From Elymus sibiricus (lineage: Eukaryota; Streptophyta; Magnoliopsida; Poales; Poaceae), in NCBI GenBank assembly GCA_039707655.1, contig CM077671.1:244232595-244296594 (forward strand): DNA of 64,000 nt, given 5' to 3'. The position numbers and the translations under genes were made by a program. Positions 33,896 to 45,250 of this stretch are shown here, piece by piece. The notes under the pieces are model-generated. The model saw only the letters and a program-made list of their open reading frames with translations. It was not told where the DNA came from and did not search any database. Each line of letters starts with the position of its first letter. Within the stretch, counting starts at the first letter, position 1.

Positions 33896-34770
33896 ATGGC
33901 TCGCATAGTAGCTCCCATGAGTTTTAATAGGTTCCTAGAGAAAGACTAAGTTGAAAGATGATGCAATCAATTATGCGGACTGGATCCGTAATCTGAGGAT
34001 TGTCCTTACTACTACACAGAAGGCTTATGTCCTTGATGCACCGCTCGGTGCTCCACCCCCTCCAACGTCGACTGTGGATGTGGTGAACGTCTGGCAGGCA
34101 CGTTTTGATGACTACTCGATAGTTCAGTGCGCCATGCTTTACGACTTAGAACCGAGGCTCCAAAGCGTTTTGAGCACCACAGAGCATATGAGATGTTCCA
34201 AGAGCTAAAATTGGTATTTCAGGATCATGCCCGGGTTGAGAGGTATGAATCCTCCGACAATTTTCTTTGGCTGTAAGATGGAGGAGAACAACTCAGTCAG
34301 TGGGCATGTGCTCAAAATGTCTTGGTACTACAATCGCTTGAATCAGTTGGGAGTTAATTTTCCAAATGAAGTAGTGATTGACAGAGTTCTCCAGTCACTG
34401 CCATCAAGCTACACGAGCTTCGTGATGAACTATAACATGCAAGGGATGGAAAATACAATCCCAGAGCTGTTCGCGATTCTTAAAGGCACGGAGGTAGAAA
34501 TAAAGATCGAGCATCAAGTGTTGATGATTAATAATACCACTATTTTCAAGAAGGTCAAGGGAAAGAAGGGAAACTTCGCAAATAATGGCAAGCCAGTTAC
34601 TGCACCAGTGAAAAACTTCAAGGCTGGACCCAAACCCGAGACTGAGTGCTTCTATTGTAAGGGGAACAACCATTGGGAGCGGAACCTTCCCAAGTACTTG
34701 GTAGATAAGAAGTCTGGTAACGTCAACAAAGGTATATTTAATATACATGTTATTGATGTGTACCTTACTA
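33896..34770 (+). pseudogene. C1 gag
   Basis: Begins MARIVAPMSFNRFLEKD and hits a stop from a one-base insertion near 33,945. The shifted frame (33,951-34,208) has INYADWIRNLRIVL, then 34,227-34,835 continues with LPSSYTSFVMNYNMQGM and the zinc knuckle CFYCKGNNHWERNLPK. The fourth ligand cysteine of that knuckle is replaced, so nucleic-acid binding would be impaired even if it were translated. Typical Angela gag (UBN2-type) broken by at least two frameshifts. Confidence 0.9.
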
Positions 34771-34835
34771 CTGCACGTAGTAGCGTGTGTTTATTTGATA
34801 CCGATTCAGTTGCTGTTATTTGTAACTCGAAATAG
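34771..34835 (+). pseudogene. C1 protease remnant
   Basis: SVCLFDTDSVAVICNSK corresponds to the Copia protease active site W-x-x-D-T-G-x-x-x-H-I. The Gly after Asp-Thr has become Asp and the frame stops at 34,835. Catalytically dead. Confidence 0.75.
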
Positions 34836-34959
34836 GAGCCGCGGAATAAAGACTAGCTAAGGGCGATGTGACGATGCGCGTTGGAAGTGTCTCCAAGGTT
34901 GATGTGATCACCATTGGCACGCTCCCTCTACCTTCGGGATTAGTTTAAACCTAAATAAT

Positions 34960-36075
34960 TGTTATTTCTTGCCTGCTTTGAGCATGAACATCATATCTAG
35001 ATCTTGTTTATTGCGAGTTAGTTATTCATTTAAGTTAGAGAATAATGGTTGTTTTATTTATATGGATAATATCTTGTATGGTCATGCGCCCAATGATTTA
35101 TTCTTATTGAATCTCGATCGTAGTGATACACATGTTCATAACATTGATGCCACAAGATCCAAAGTTAATGATGATAGTACCACATACTTGTGGTACTGCT
35201 GCTTAGATCATATGGGTGTAAATCACATGAAGAAACTCCATGCTGATGGACGTTTGGAATCACTCGATTTTGAATCGGTTGATACATGTGAACTGTGCCT
35301 CATGGGCAAGATGACTAAGACCCCATTTTTGGTACAATGGAGCGAGCAAGTGACTTGTTGGAAATAATACATACTGATGTATGCAGTCCAATGAGTGTTG
35401 AACGTGCTGTGCATATCATTAGTTTCTTACCTTCACGGATGATTTGAGTAGATATGTGTATATTTACTTAATGAAACACAAGTATGAAACGTTTGAAAAG
35501 TTCAAGCAATTTAGAGTGAAGATGAAAATCAGCTGTAACAAGAAGATAATTTTTTTCAATATGATCATGGTGGTGAATATCTGAGTTACGAGTTTTGCAC
35601 GCATTTAAGACAATGTGGAATTGTTTCACAACTCCCGCCAGCTGGAACACCACAGTGTAATGGTGTGTTCGAACATCGTAATCGTACTCTATTGGATATG
35701 GTGTGTTCTATGATGTCTCTTAGTGATTTGCCACTACTGTTTTGGGCTTATGCATTAGAGATAGCTGCATTCACTTTAAATAGGGCACCATCAAAATCCA
35801 TTGGGACGACATTGTATGAATTATGGGTTGGCAAGAAACCTAAGTCGTTGTTTCTTAAAGTTTGGGGATGCGACGCTTATGTCTAGAGACTTGAGCCTGA
35901 TAAGCTCGAACCCAAAGCGGAGAAATGCATCTTAATAGGATACCCTAAAGAAACAATTGGGTATACCTCCTATCATAGATCCGAAGGCAAAATATTTGTT
36001 GCAAAGAATGGATCCTTTCTAAAGGAGTTTCTCTCGGAAGAAGTGAGTGGGAGGAAGGAAGCTAGAACTTGATGA
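34960..36075 (+). pseudogene. C1 integrase
   Basis: The GAG-pre-integrase segment (LWYCCLDHMGVNHMKKLHAD, CELCLMGKMTKTPF) is at 35,187-35,335. The catalytic core is split over frames around 35,375-35,650. The conserved PPAGTPQCNGVFEHRNRTLL-type segment is at 35,635-35,710, and the C-terminal part (RAPSKSIGTTLYELWVGKKP, KVWGCDAYV) ends at a stop at 35,884. Further family sequence (CILIGYPKETIGY) follows to about 36,060. Several stops and frameshifts; non-functional. Confidence 0.88.
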
Positions 36076-37125
36076 GGTTATCGGACCTTCACTTGAATTG
36101 GAGAGTAGCGCAATGCAGAAAGGTGTTCCTGTGAAGCGTACACCAATTGAAGAGGAATCTAATGATGATGATCATGAAACTTCGGATCATGCAAGTCACA
36201 ACCGAACTTCGTAGGTCGACAAAGACACGTACTGCCCCTGAGTGGTACCGTAATCCTATCTTGAAAGTCATGTTGTTAGACAATGGTGAGCCTACGAACT
36301 ATGAGGAAGCGATGATGGGCCCAGATTCCGGACAAATGGCTAGAGGCGATGAAATCTGAGATGGGATCCATGTATGAAAACCAAGTATGGACTTCGGAAG
36401 ACTTACCTGATGACCGTCAGGTCATTAAGAACAAATGAATCTTTAAGATGAAGCTCAACTTGTCGCCAAGGGGTTTCTGACAAGTTCAAGGAGTTGGCTA
36501 CGATGAGACTTTCTCACCCGTAGCGATACTAAAGTCTGTTAGGATTATGGTAGCAATCGCTCCATTTTTTGATTATGAAATCCGGCAGATGGACATCAGA
36601 ACTGCATTCCTTAACGGTTTCCTTAAGGAAGAGTTGTATATGATGCAACCGGAAGTTTTACCGATCCTAAGGATACTAAAAGGTATGCAAGATCCACCGA
36701 TCCATCTATGGACTGGTGCAAGAATCTTGGAGTTGTCATATACACTTTGATGAGGTGATCAAAGCTTTTGGGTTTATACAAGTTTGTGGAGATGCTTGTA
36801 TTTACAGGAAAGTGAGTGGGAGCTCTGTAGCATTTCTAATAATCTATGTGGATGACATGTTATTGATTGGAAATGTTATAGAATTTCTGGAAAGCATAAA
36901 GGGTTATTTGAAAGGAATTTTTCAATGGAAGACCTGGGTGAAGCTGCTTACGTATTGGGCATCAAGATCTATAGAGATAGATCAAAGACGCTTGATAAGA
37001 CGTTCACAGAGCACATACCTTGACAAGATTTTGAAGGATTTCAAAAAGGAACAATCAAAGAAGGTGTTCTTGCCCGTGTTCCAAGGTGTGAAGTTGAGTG
37101 AGACTCAAAGCTCGATCACAATAGA
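36076..37125 (+). pseudogene. C1 reverse transcriptase
   Basis: Copia RT motifs are found in pieces: QMDIRTAFLNGFLKEELYM (36,590-36,650), the catalytic YVDDMLLIGN (36,844-36,873) and a thumb region with SQSTYLDKILKDF (36,995-37,035). An internal deletion joins the MQPE segment to later sequence near 36,650-36,700. Stops occur near 36,440 and 36,480. Dead. Confidence 0.88.
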
Positions 37126-37545
37126 AGAAACAGAAAGGGTGAAGGTCATCCCCTATGCCTCGACCATAGGCTCTATAATATATGCCATGATGTGTACCAT
37201 ACCTGATGGGTGCCTTTACAGGAGGTACCAGAGTGATCCAGGAGTAGATCAATGGATATCGATCAAAAATTATCGTTAAGTACCTAAAGAGGACTAAGGA
37301 AATATTTCTCGTTTATGGAGGTGATAAAGAGTTCGTCGTAAAGGGTTACGTCGATGCAAGCTTTGACACTGATCCGGATGACTTTTAGTCTAAAACCGGA
37401 TAGGTATAGTGTAGCAGTCATTTTGAGTAGCTCCAAGTGGAGCGTCGTAGCAGCATTTACAAGAGACATAGAGATTTGAAAAGTACACATTGATCTGAAT
37501 TTTGTAGACCCGTCGACTAAAACCTCTCTCACGAGGAAAACATGA
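37126..37545 (+). pseudogene. C1 RNase H
   Basis: VIPYASTIGSIIYAMMCTIP marks the connection to RNase H, and KGYVDASFDTDPDD carries the first catalytic Asp at about 37,345-37,385. Two stops follow (TAG at 37,386 and 37,403 region). The remainder to 37,545 matches the family end near the KTLTR-type segment. Confidence 0.8.
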
Positions 37546-37621
37546 TCAGCCCCAGAACTCGTTGGGTTGTAAATATATTGCGATGTAAACTAGATTATTG
37601 ACTCTAGTGCAAGAGGGACAT

Positions 37622-39377
37622 TGTTGGAAATATGCCCTAGAGGCAATAATAAATGGTTATTATAATATTTCCTTGTTCATGATAAGTGTTTATTATTCAT
37701 GCTAGAATTGTATTGACCAAAAACTTAAATACGTGTATGGATACATAAATAACACAGTGTCCCTAGTGAGCCTCTACTAGGACTAGATCGTTGATCAAAG
37801 ATGGTTAAGGTTTCCCAACCATAGACATGACCTGCCATTTGATAACAGGATCACATCATTAGGAGAATGATGTGATGGACAAGACACAACCGTAAACTTA
37901 CCATATGATCGTGTCATTAAAATTTAGTTCCTATAGATTTATTCTTGTTAAGTATCTGTTCCATAGACCATGAGATCGTGCAACTCCCTGACACCATAGT
38001 AATACTTAGTGTATATCCAAACGTCACTTCGTAACTGGGTGATCATAAAGGTGCTCTACAGGTATCTCCGAGGGTGTTTGTTGTTGGGTTGCATGGATCG
38101 AGACTAGGATTTGTCACTCCATGTGACAGAGAGATATCTTTGGGCCCTCTCGGTAATACAACATCACAAGAAGCTTGCAAGCATGTGACTAATGAGTTTA
38201 TTCATGGGATCTTGTAATGCAAAACGAGTAAAGAGACTTGCCAGTAACGAGATTGGACCAGGTATGGAGATACCGACAATCAAAACTAGAGCAAGTGACC
38301 TATCACTTGACAAAGGGAATTGCATACTGGATTAACCGGATCCTCGACATCGTGGTTCAATCGATAAAGATCTTCGTGGAATATGTAGGAACCAATATGG
38401 GCATCTAGGTCTCACTATTTGTTATTGGCTGTAGAAGAGTCTCGGTCATGTCTACATGATTCTAGAACCCGTAGGGTCGTACGCTGCACGTTCGATGACG
38501 CTAGAGTAGTATTGCGATAATTGCATTGGTGACCGAATGTTGTTCGGATTCCCGGATGAGATTCCGGACGTCACAAGGAGCTCCAGAGGTAAAGGTTTTA
38601 TATGGGAAGTCATATTCAAGGTTTCGGAAAATGTTCGGGATTTTTCGGTACTGTACCGGGACGGTTGTAGAAGGTTCCGAAGTGGGGCCCGCCTCCATGA
38701 GGGGACCCACATGGAAGTGGGTAGTGGGGAAAGGCCCCACACCTCTGGTCTAGGCGCACCAAGATCCCCTTCCCCCTAAAAGGAATAGGATCATATCCTG
38801 AAGGGATAAGATCAAGATCCCTAAAAAGGGGGATAGCGATCGATGGGGAAGGAAAGGTGGGATTTCCTTCCTCCCCCCTTGGCCAACGACCCTAGGGGCC
38901 TGAAGGGTAAGCCACTAGACCCTCCCACCCCGATATAAAGGTGGGGAGGCGCAAGGGGGCAGCACACCTTCCCACGGCCGCAACCCCTCTCCCGTCTCTC
39001 CCGTTTCTTTACCGGTTTCTTCACGACAGTGCTTGGCGAAACCCTGCCAGCGCTGCACCACCACCATCACCACCATGCCGTCATGCTGGTTGTGATCCCA
39101 TATACTTATCCCTCGCTTGCTGGATGAAGGAGGAGGATACGTTACCGAGCTGCACGTGTGCTAAACTCGAAGGTGTCGTCCGTTCGCCGCTAGATCGGTT
39201 AGGATCGTGATTGGATCGCGAGGAGTATGACTACATCAACTGCGTTATATACGCTTCCTCTTAACGGTCTACGAGGGTACGTAGACACACTCTTCCCTCT
39301 CGTTGCTATGCATCTCCTAGATTAGGTCTTGGGTGTTTCGTCGGAAATTTTTACATTTTCATGCTACGTTCCCAACA
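37622..39377 (+). repeat. C1 3' LTR
   Basis: 1756 bases, TGTTGGAAATATGCCC ... CTACGTTCCCAACA, complete. Preceded by a weak purine tract (GCAAGAGGGACAT). It includes GATATAAAGGTGGGG near 38,930, the likely TATA of the LTR promoter. Confidence 0.93.
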
Positions 39378-40150
39378 ATATTAGTATAGTACATTAAGAT
39401 GAGTTAATTACAAATTAAGGATTTGTAGATTAGTGGATGGAACTATTTATTTGGGTTGTTATATGTTTGTTGATAAGAAAACATCAACTTTTGGAATGAT
39501 TACATGTTTATGGGGTGTAGGTTTTGCCATCAAGCTTAGATAGATGTGCATGCTATGTATTCAACCGATTTGGGTATTTTTGTTTTCTGTTTTGGTTATG
39601 TAAGAATAGAGCTTTTTCCTTAAGTGTTAGTACAAAGCTTATTTGAAGATATGCAGAAGTGCACATATTTGCTGCACAAATGCGTTAAAATAGTTTAAGA
39701 ACCTCAATAACCCTTTGAAAATTTGTGTCCACAATGAAGAGATCAGACTTTAGGTGTGTGTAATGTAGCATCTTCAGTTCTCCTGAATTTTAAAGTCAGG
39801 CCTAAGTAGTCAGGATTAACAATTTTACCTCTTGTCTATGCTTCTTATATGCCTACAGTAACTAAATTTTATTTTACATAGCTGGGTGCATGAGAGTATG
39901 GTATAATAGATAAAAAACTCAATATATGTTGGCAGGTTTCTATTTAATCTACCGATTAATGATCGACCGATTAAACAGGTTAATAGACCGGTTCACCGGT
40001 TAATCGTTAGTCCCAAGTCAACCAAGCTTCTACCAGTTACCCATTTCCTAAACATTGTTTACTTGTTATGAACTGAATACAAATGTGACATGCACATGCG
40101 GATGGAACTCCTAGGCTCAATCTTCTTGTGTGGGTAAAGAAGAGCTAATG
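39378..40150. other. Unassigned AT-rich interval with a hAT-like fragment
   Basis: No ORF with a domain. At about 39,945-40,025 CTACCGATTAATGATCGACC, ACCGGTTAATCG and AGTCCCAAGTCAACC resemble the right part of the hAT-like element at 44,775-45,242 (CCGATTAATAGTCGACCGAT, ATCCCAAGCTGACC). So at least this part is probably an older relative of it. The rest is unexplained. Confidence 0.5.
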
Positions 40151-40517
40151 ATTTTGGATATTCAATTTGGCTCTAGGGAGCATATGCTCCTACGTGTTGA
40201 AAATGAATTTTACAAATGTTCAAAAAATTTGAAAAATAATATATGTGTTTATTGTCATATTCAAATGGTACATGCAAATTTGCAGGTGAAAAACATAAGC
40301 ATTTTGACCTGTACAAAAAAAACAAGTCGAACGCCAAATGTTACACTTAATTTTGTTTTTTTTTCACCGACGAAACATCGCTGTCCCATATGGCATGAAA
40401 ATTGACAAGCACACTTGCCACACTAATATGAACATCTACAAAAAAAATCAGAATTTTTAAAATTTACTAACTATTTATTTTGATTTGCTCCCTAAAGCCA
40501 AATTGAATATCCAAAAT
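40151..40517. mobile_element. MITE-like element with about 34 bp terminal inverted repeats
   Basis: The left end ATTTTGGATATTCAATTTGG (40,151 on, then CTCTAGGGAGCA) is mirrored by the right end CCAAATTGAATATCCAAAAT (40,498-40,517, preceded by TGCTCCCTAAAG). 367 bases, AT-rich, no ORF. The target duplication is unclear and the superfamily is not assigned. Confidence 0.75.
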
Positions 40518-40518
40518 C

Positions 40519-40564
40519 GGACGTGGATTTTTGGCTCGGGGGAGCGAGCCAAAAATCCACGTCC
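40519..40564. repeat. Perfect 20 bp hairpin
   Basis: GGACGTGGATTTTTGGCTCG (40,519-40,538), six-base loop GGGGAG, then CGAGCCAAAAATCCACGTCC (40,545-40,564): all 20 pairs match. It starts two bases after the MITE-like element, and its arm shares TTTGGCTC and GGGAGC with the MITE ends. Confidence 0.92.
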
Positions 40565-41570
40565 TGATGATTTTTCTTTTTGGAAAGAGCTCTCCTATAG
40601 TATAAATAGGAACCGAAAGTCACATCCAGCACTTGAATATAGGTGGTGGGATTGTATATCAATTCTCCGGTTCCTACACATTGCTAACTTGCAATCGTCT
40701 GTGTCCGTGCTTGCTTTTCGACATCCCTCAGAGCTATGGGAGCATTTCTCTCTTTTGAAAACATTATATTCCTCCTCTCCCATAGAACTTGAAACAAAAA
40801 GAACTTCCTGTGAAACTCGAAAGTTATTAACTGAAAATTGATTGAGTCCCAACAAACCAAAATTTTAATCAACACATAGACATAGTTCAACCATTTTTAA
40901 AAATTTTAAACTGTGTTGGGAGATCTTTTGACATAATTTTGAAGCCTCCAACTGAAGTTAAAGATTAGCTTTTTGACTAAGTATTTTGACCTTTTAAAAG
41001 TGAGAATCTTTTCAAAAATAAAAATAGGAGAACTTTATAACTTCGCACTACATATTTTTCCAACTTAAAATAGAAAAAACCACGCATTTCACATGATTTT
41101 AGTCGGTTACGCTTGTGCAGTAATTCTGTCATGAGTTTGATGGTGGGGAATTAAAGTAAGATTTTAGTCAGTTAGGCCGTCATGATTTTGATGCATTTCG
41201 CGAACTAACTGTGTGCGGTGGCGCTCGTTGGAAGTAATTCTGCCTCTTTTTCTTCATGTGATCCTGAAATGAAAAGGACCGGGTCCCACTGTCAGAGAGG
41301 CAACGGAACGAATAATTCTGCATCTTGTGCTTCATTTCTTGCAAACACCTGCGTTTCCTTTTATTCATTCCCCCTGTACAATCTGTTACCTCGCTCCAAA
41401 CCACCATTGCTGATCCAACAAATCTGTACTGTACAGACGTACTTTTCAGTGCTCAGGCAGCCAGCATCGCTGTGCTCACTGAGCCAACTTCAGGGTCAGC
41501 CCACCAATCATGGCCTCAACACAGCTCGCAACTCTCCGGATCATCTCCTTAATTAACAGCTATACTAGTA
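40565..41570. other. 3' flank of the HIPP gene, otherwise unassigned
   Basis: No repeat recognised from elsewhere in the window. An ORF on each strand (40,595-40,855 minus; 40,485-40,841 plus) shows no domain I recognise. On the minus strand AATAAA at 41,365-41,360, about 205 bases past the HIPP stop, is a candidate polyadenylation signal. Confidence 0.5.
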
Positions 41571-42181
41571 CTACATAATGCTGCAGCCGGGATCCTGTTC
41601 TTGATGCTGATAAGCAGGAGCAGGGTAGGAGTAGAGCGGGTAGGACGGCATGGCGTTGTACTGCTGATACGCGGGGTACGTGATCGGCGCAACCGCGTTC
41701 TGGGACTGAGAGTAGCCGCCGCCACCTTTGGAGCCGCCACTCTCCTTGCCGCCGAAGCTCATGCCGCTCCCGCCACCGTCGGCACCGCCGTATCCATAGC
41801 TGTCCTTCTTCTTCTCGCCGCCGCTGTACCCGTAGGACGCGCCGTAGCCGTCCTTCTTCTTGTCGTCGCCGGACGAAACGCTGAGGAGCTCTGCGTAGCC
41901 CAGGCTGCGCCGGAGCATCGTCGTCAGCGTGATCGGGTCGACGCCGTCCCCGACGATAATGATCTTGTCCCCCTCCATTGTCGCGGATGTCACGCCTGAC
42001 ATGCCTACGGCAGCCTTGAAGGCCTTCCTCCTCTTCCTCTCATCATCCATAGCCAACTTGAGGACAATCTTTTGCTGCAACAAAACATGAAAAATTATTC
42101 AGAACGACGCACAGAATTGAGCAAACTGAACACTAGTCCTGAGCGGGAACAAGACAAGCAAACTGAACATACCTTAACCAT
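41571..42181 (-). CDS. Heavy-metal-associated isoprenylated plant protein (HIPP), two exons
   Basis: Gene model: exon 1 42,181-42,173 (ATGGTTAAG), GT..AG intron 42,172-42,075 (GTATGT ... TTGCAG), exon 2 42,074-41,571; 170 residues. The N-terminal 70 residues form an HMA ferredoxin-like fold (QKIVLKLAMDDERKRRKAF, MEGDKIIIVGDGVDPITLTT, LRRSLGYAELLSV). The metal-binding M-x-C-x2-C is absent, replaced by MDDERK, so copper/cadmium binding by this site is not expected. A Gly/Tyr/Lys linker and a Pro/Tyr-rich segment follow. The protein ends CSIM, a CaaX box for farnesylation, which implies membrane or nuclear-envelope association. An in-frame upstream ATG at 42,205 would add MRTCASCK. HIPPs act in metal handling and stress, and some bind pathogen effectors. 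Open reading frame, consensus splice sites and a TATA box support a live host gene. Confidence 0.88.
42075..42172 (-). other. HIPP intron 1 (98 bp)
   Basis: Consensus donor AAG|GTATGT and acceptor TTTTGTTGCAG|CAAAAG on the minus strand. It interrupts the HMA coding region just after its first strand begins, the usual intron position in HMA-type plant genes. Confidence 0.85.
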
Positions 42182-42328
42182 CTTGCAACTTGCACAAGTT
42201 CTCATAGAATCTCCTAGCTTTGGCAGTACACTAGCAGACTAGCTAGCTACTCGAAGAGTGGTTTTGCTGTTGTGCAATGTGACAGATGCAAAAGATGAGG
42301 CGCCTCTTATGAGCGAGAAGACGTTCTG

Positions 42329-42340
42329 GCCTTTTATAGG
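42329..42340 (-). promoter_or_regulatory. HIPP TATA box
   Basis: Minus strand CCTATAAAAGGC lies about 150 bases upstream of the start codon, which predicts a start of transcription near 42,300 and a 5' UTR of about 120 bases. Confidence 0.75.
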
Positions 42341-42590
42341 CAGGCAGAGAGACGAGGGAAGCAGCAAAGAAGGGTCTAGAGAGAGAAAGGTGGCCAAATG
42401 GAACAAACAACTAATCAGCCAATCAAACAGTGCATTCTCTATACTGAATTATTGACGCGCCTGGCTCTGTGCCAAACGCCCCAGCTGGCTGCTGCTCCTC
42501 CCTGAAGCTCAATATCGCATTAGTGGTTGATACTCTCTGGTCGTTGCTAATGCGGCAGAAGTTTCCACGCATCGACTCCAAACCATCACA

Positions 42591-42933
<343 letters not shown>

Positions 42934-43039
42934 AGAAAGACGGACACAAAGCTATCTTGCTAATCTCCTCTGCTGGCACATTTTTCTGTTGTTGACAGTT
43001 GACCTCATCAAAAGATGTGTGCCTGTTTTCGTCGGTTTC

Positions 43040-43889
43040 AATTTTTGTTAAAGACCCAACAATTGCTGGCGTTTCATTGATTCAGCAGAGGGGAGGGTAA
43101 CAAAATATTGTTGATCAAGTGATCGGTGGGGTGAAAAGAAAATGTTAGAGCGAGCCAGAAAGACTTTGTTTCCGGCTAAAAATCTCAAAACGCAACTCCT
43201 CATGTTACGTCCCCGAAGTGTTGCTCTATGCATTTCGCGCGTGCCATCCTCCATTGTTGGCATGCCTCGGTCATGTGTCTCCCATTTGCATGCTTGGCTC
43301 TGAAAATACAGGAATTGCGCTCCAACCAGATGTGCCAAGCAATCAGAGCAATCATCGATTTTGTGCCCTTTCTGACATTTGGGGCCGCAACGGTTGTGAT
43401 CATCTGAACTCGTTCCGTCGTCGAAGTTCCCATGCTCCACACCCCGTGGTCCAGAGCACTTCAGCCAGCCCAGGCGGCCGCGGTGTCCCAAACCTGCAGT
43501 GAGATGGGGCACTCCCAGAGAAAATGGATGGAGGTCTCAAGGTTTCTCAAGCATAATGGGCAGAAGTATCCATTCTCCCAACCCCTCCTTTGCAGTCGGT
43601 CATTGCACCATAACTTGTCATGATGGAGTAGCCATAAAAACATCTTGATTTTCCCTGGAGCCCTGATTTTCCATATGAGTCCCATGAAGATGTTGGGCTG
43701 GCTGCTGGCAAGTTGAGCATTGTATGCAGATTGTGTTGAGTATTGTCGAGAGCTGCACAGTGTCCATTGGATTGTGTCCATTGTCCCCTGCTCCAGCACA
43801 ACGACAACGTGCTTGATTTCCCTTGCTAGCTCGATGACTTGATGCATGATGCCGTTGTAGTCCCCGTGTCGTAGAGATCCGGCGAACAT
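43040..43889 (-). pseudogene. LINE ORF2 C-terminus with zf-RVT zinc knuckle
   Basis: The minus frame at 43,461-43,889 contains WKIRAPGKIKMFLWLLHHDK and CPLCLRNLETSIHFLWECP, the zf-RVT signature (W-K-x-x-x-P-x-K, then C-x2-C...H...C) at the end of plant L1-type ORF2. Frame 43,048-43,512 is the last part with an IRDCS-like region decayed. It binds nucleic acid at the 3' end in active elements. Confidence 0.85.
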
Positions 43890-44117
43890 CGTGCAGTGTG
43901 TCTCTTACAGTTCTATTCTTCCTGGTGGACCTGACAAAGATTGTCGGGCACACCAGGCATAATTGTCTCCCGCCAAGCCACGAGCAGAACCAGAACGAGG
44001 CTGTAGTCCCGTCGCCGATGGTCACCTTGGTGGAAGACGCGAACGTACAGAGCCCGGTTGGCATTGTCACAGGGCGTTCCAGTGCCAACCCAGGATGTGT
44101 TGGGCTGCTCCAAAGCA

Positions 44118-44766
44118 ATCACAGTTACAGCGCACGGGCGAACCTGGATAGGTTATGGATGCCCAAGCCGCCGTATTGCTCCAGTGTGGTCACTGTCTTC
44201 CATCCCACCTTGCACTTGCCCCCCCCCCCCCCCCCCCCCGCGCCGAGAGGAAGTGCCGTCGTGTCTTGTCTATATCCTTGTAGAACTTCTTAGGCACCCA
44301 CAATGCCGTGATAGCAGAGGTTGGCATGGCGGACAGAACGCAACACACAAGCACTCGACGGCCCGCCATTGGCATCAACCTACCCTTCCAACCCGCGAGC
44401 CTAGCCCAAATCCTTGGAGATGCACTAACATAATCCTCCCAATCGTAATTGGTAACCCTAGATATTTAATCGGTTGGGTCGTCGTGATGTCGCCAAAGTT
44501 TTGTCGCACGATGACTAGATCGATGTCATTGCAGCTCATGGGGACTGTCGATGACTTGAAGAAGTTGACACGGAGGCCCGTGGCATCGCCGAATCGCTCA
44601 ACGAGGCCTAGGAGGGTGTCTATGTCCTGACACATGGGGTTGATGAAGATAACAACGTCATCGGCGTACAAGCTCATGCACATCCGCGCCGCCGTGACTG
44701 GCATGCCAGTCAGTCAGCATGTACGAGTCGCCGCCTCCAACAGCCGGTGCAGCGGGTCGATGCATA
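44118..44766 (-). pseudogene. LINE reverse transcriptase, catalytic part
   Basis: MSLYADDVVIFINP (YADD catalytic pair) at about 44,665-44,680, then FGDATGLRVNFFKSSTVPM and IKYLGLPITIG, the typical plant LINE palm/thumb. A C21 homopolymer at 44,219-44,239 disrupts the frame. It continues upstream across the hAT-like insertion. Confidence 0.9.
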
Positions 44767-44774
44767 GGATGAAA

Positions 44775-45242
44775 CATTGTTCAAAAAATCTTCCGATTCG
44801 GCGATTTATCGTCCGATTTATCGCTACTCTTGGGGTGACCGATAAGATTATGCCTTATCTTCACCGTTTATCGTTTTGGCCGATTTATCGCTATGGCAAG
44901 CGATTTATCGGGAATCTACCGATAAATCGGGCCTATTCATAGCACTATGTTTGCAAAAACTATGTTTATTTGCGTTTTATGGACCTTATTACACAATATG
45001 TATTGTTATCCTATTTTGTTATCATTATACGAGGATTCAAAGGCTAGGAATCAAGGTAACACTTCTGTCCAACATTGTTTTGGTGTTGAATATAGCATGT
45101 TTTACTGTTGGGAACCTCGGATTTGCAAAAAAAATGGCCGATTAATAGTCGACCGATAAAATCGATTAATCGACCGATTTCCGATTAATCTCTAATCCCA
45201 AGCTGACCGAGACGCTAACGATAAGCGATATCCTCATCATTG
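44775..45242. mobile_element. hAT-like non-autonomous element, 8 bp TSD GGATGAAA
   Basis: 468 bases within the LINE RT. GGATGAAA is exactly duplicated at 44,767-44,774 and 45,243-45,250; an 8 bp duplication is the hAT hallmark. Ends are CATTGTTCAAA and, on the other strand, CAATGATGAGGA, i.e. short CAWTG inverted termini. It holds several CGATTTATCG and CGATTAATCG palindromes at both ends. No transposase. Confidence 0.85.
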
Positions 45243-45250
45243 GGATGAAA

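Larger units (their letters stand above)
26063..39377 (+). mobile_element. Angela/BARE-type Ty1-copia element C1, decayed, twice interrupted
   Basis: Plus-strand order: 5' LTR remnant (26,063-26,701), PBS, long leader, gag, protease, integrase, RT, RNase H, 3' LTR (37,622-39,377). Integrase before RT is the Copia order. The leader is interrupted by solo LTR G2 (27,122-31,208), and the point just before gag by a small CACTA (32,015-33,827). Removing both with one TSD copy restores a continuous Angela-like leader. All genes carry stops or shifts. The first roughly 1.07 kb of the 5' LTR is missing, so its left TSD is lost. ATATT (39,378-39,382) would be the right one. Confidence 0.92.

Noticed and set aside
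40485..40855. ORFs on both strands (118 and 86 codons)
   Set aside because: No recognisable domain, overlap each other and begin in the hairpin/MITE; kept only as unassigned sequence.
43898..44630. Plus-strand ORFs of 131 and 190 codons
   Set aside because: Antisense of LINE RT (YADD on the minus strand).
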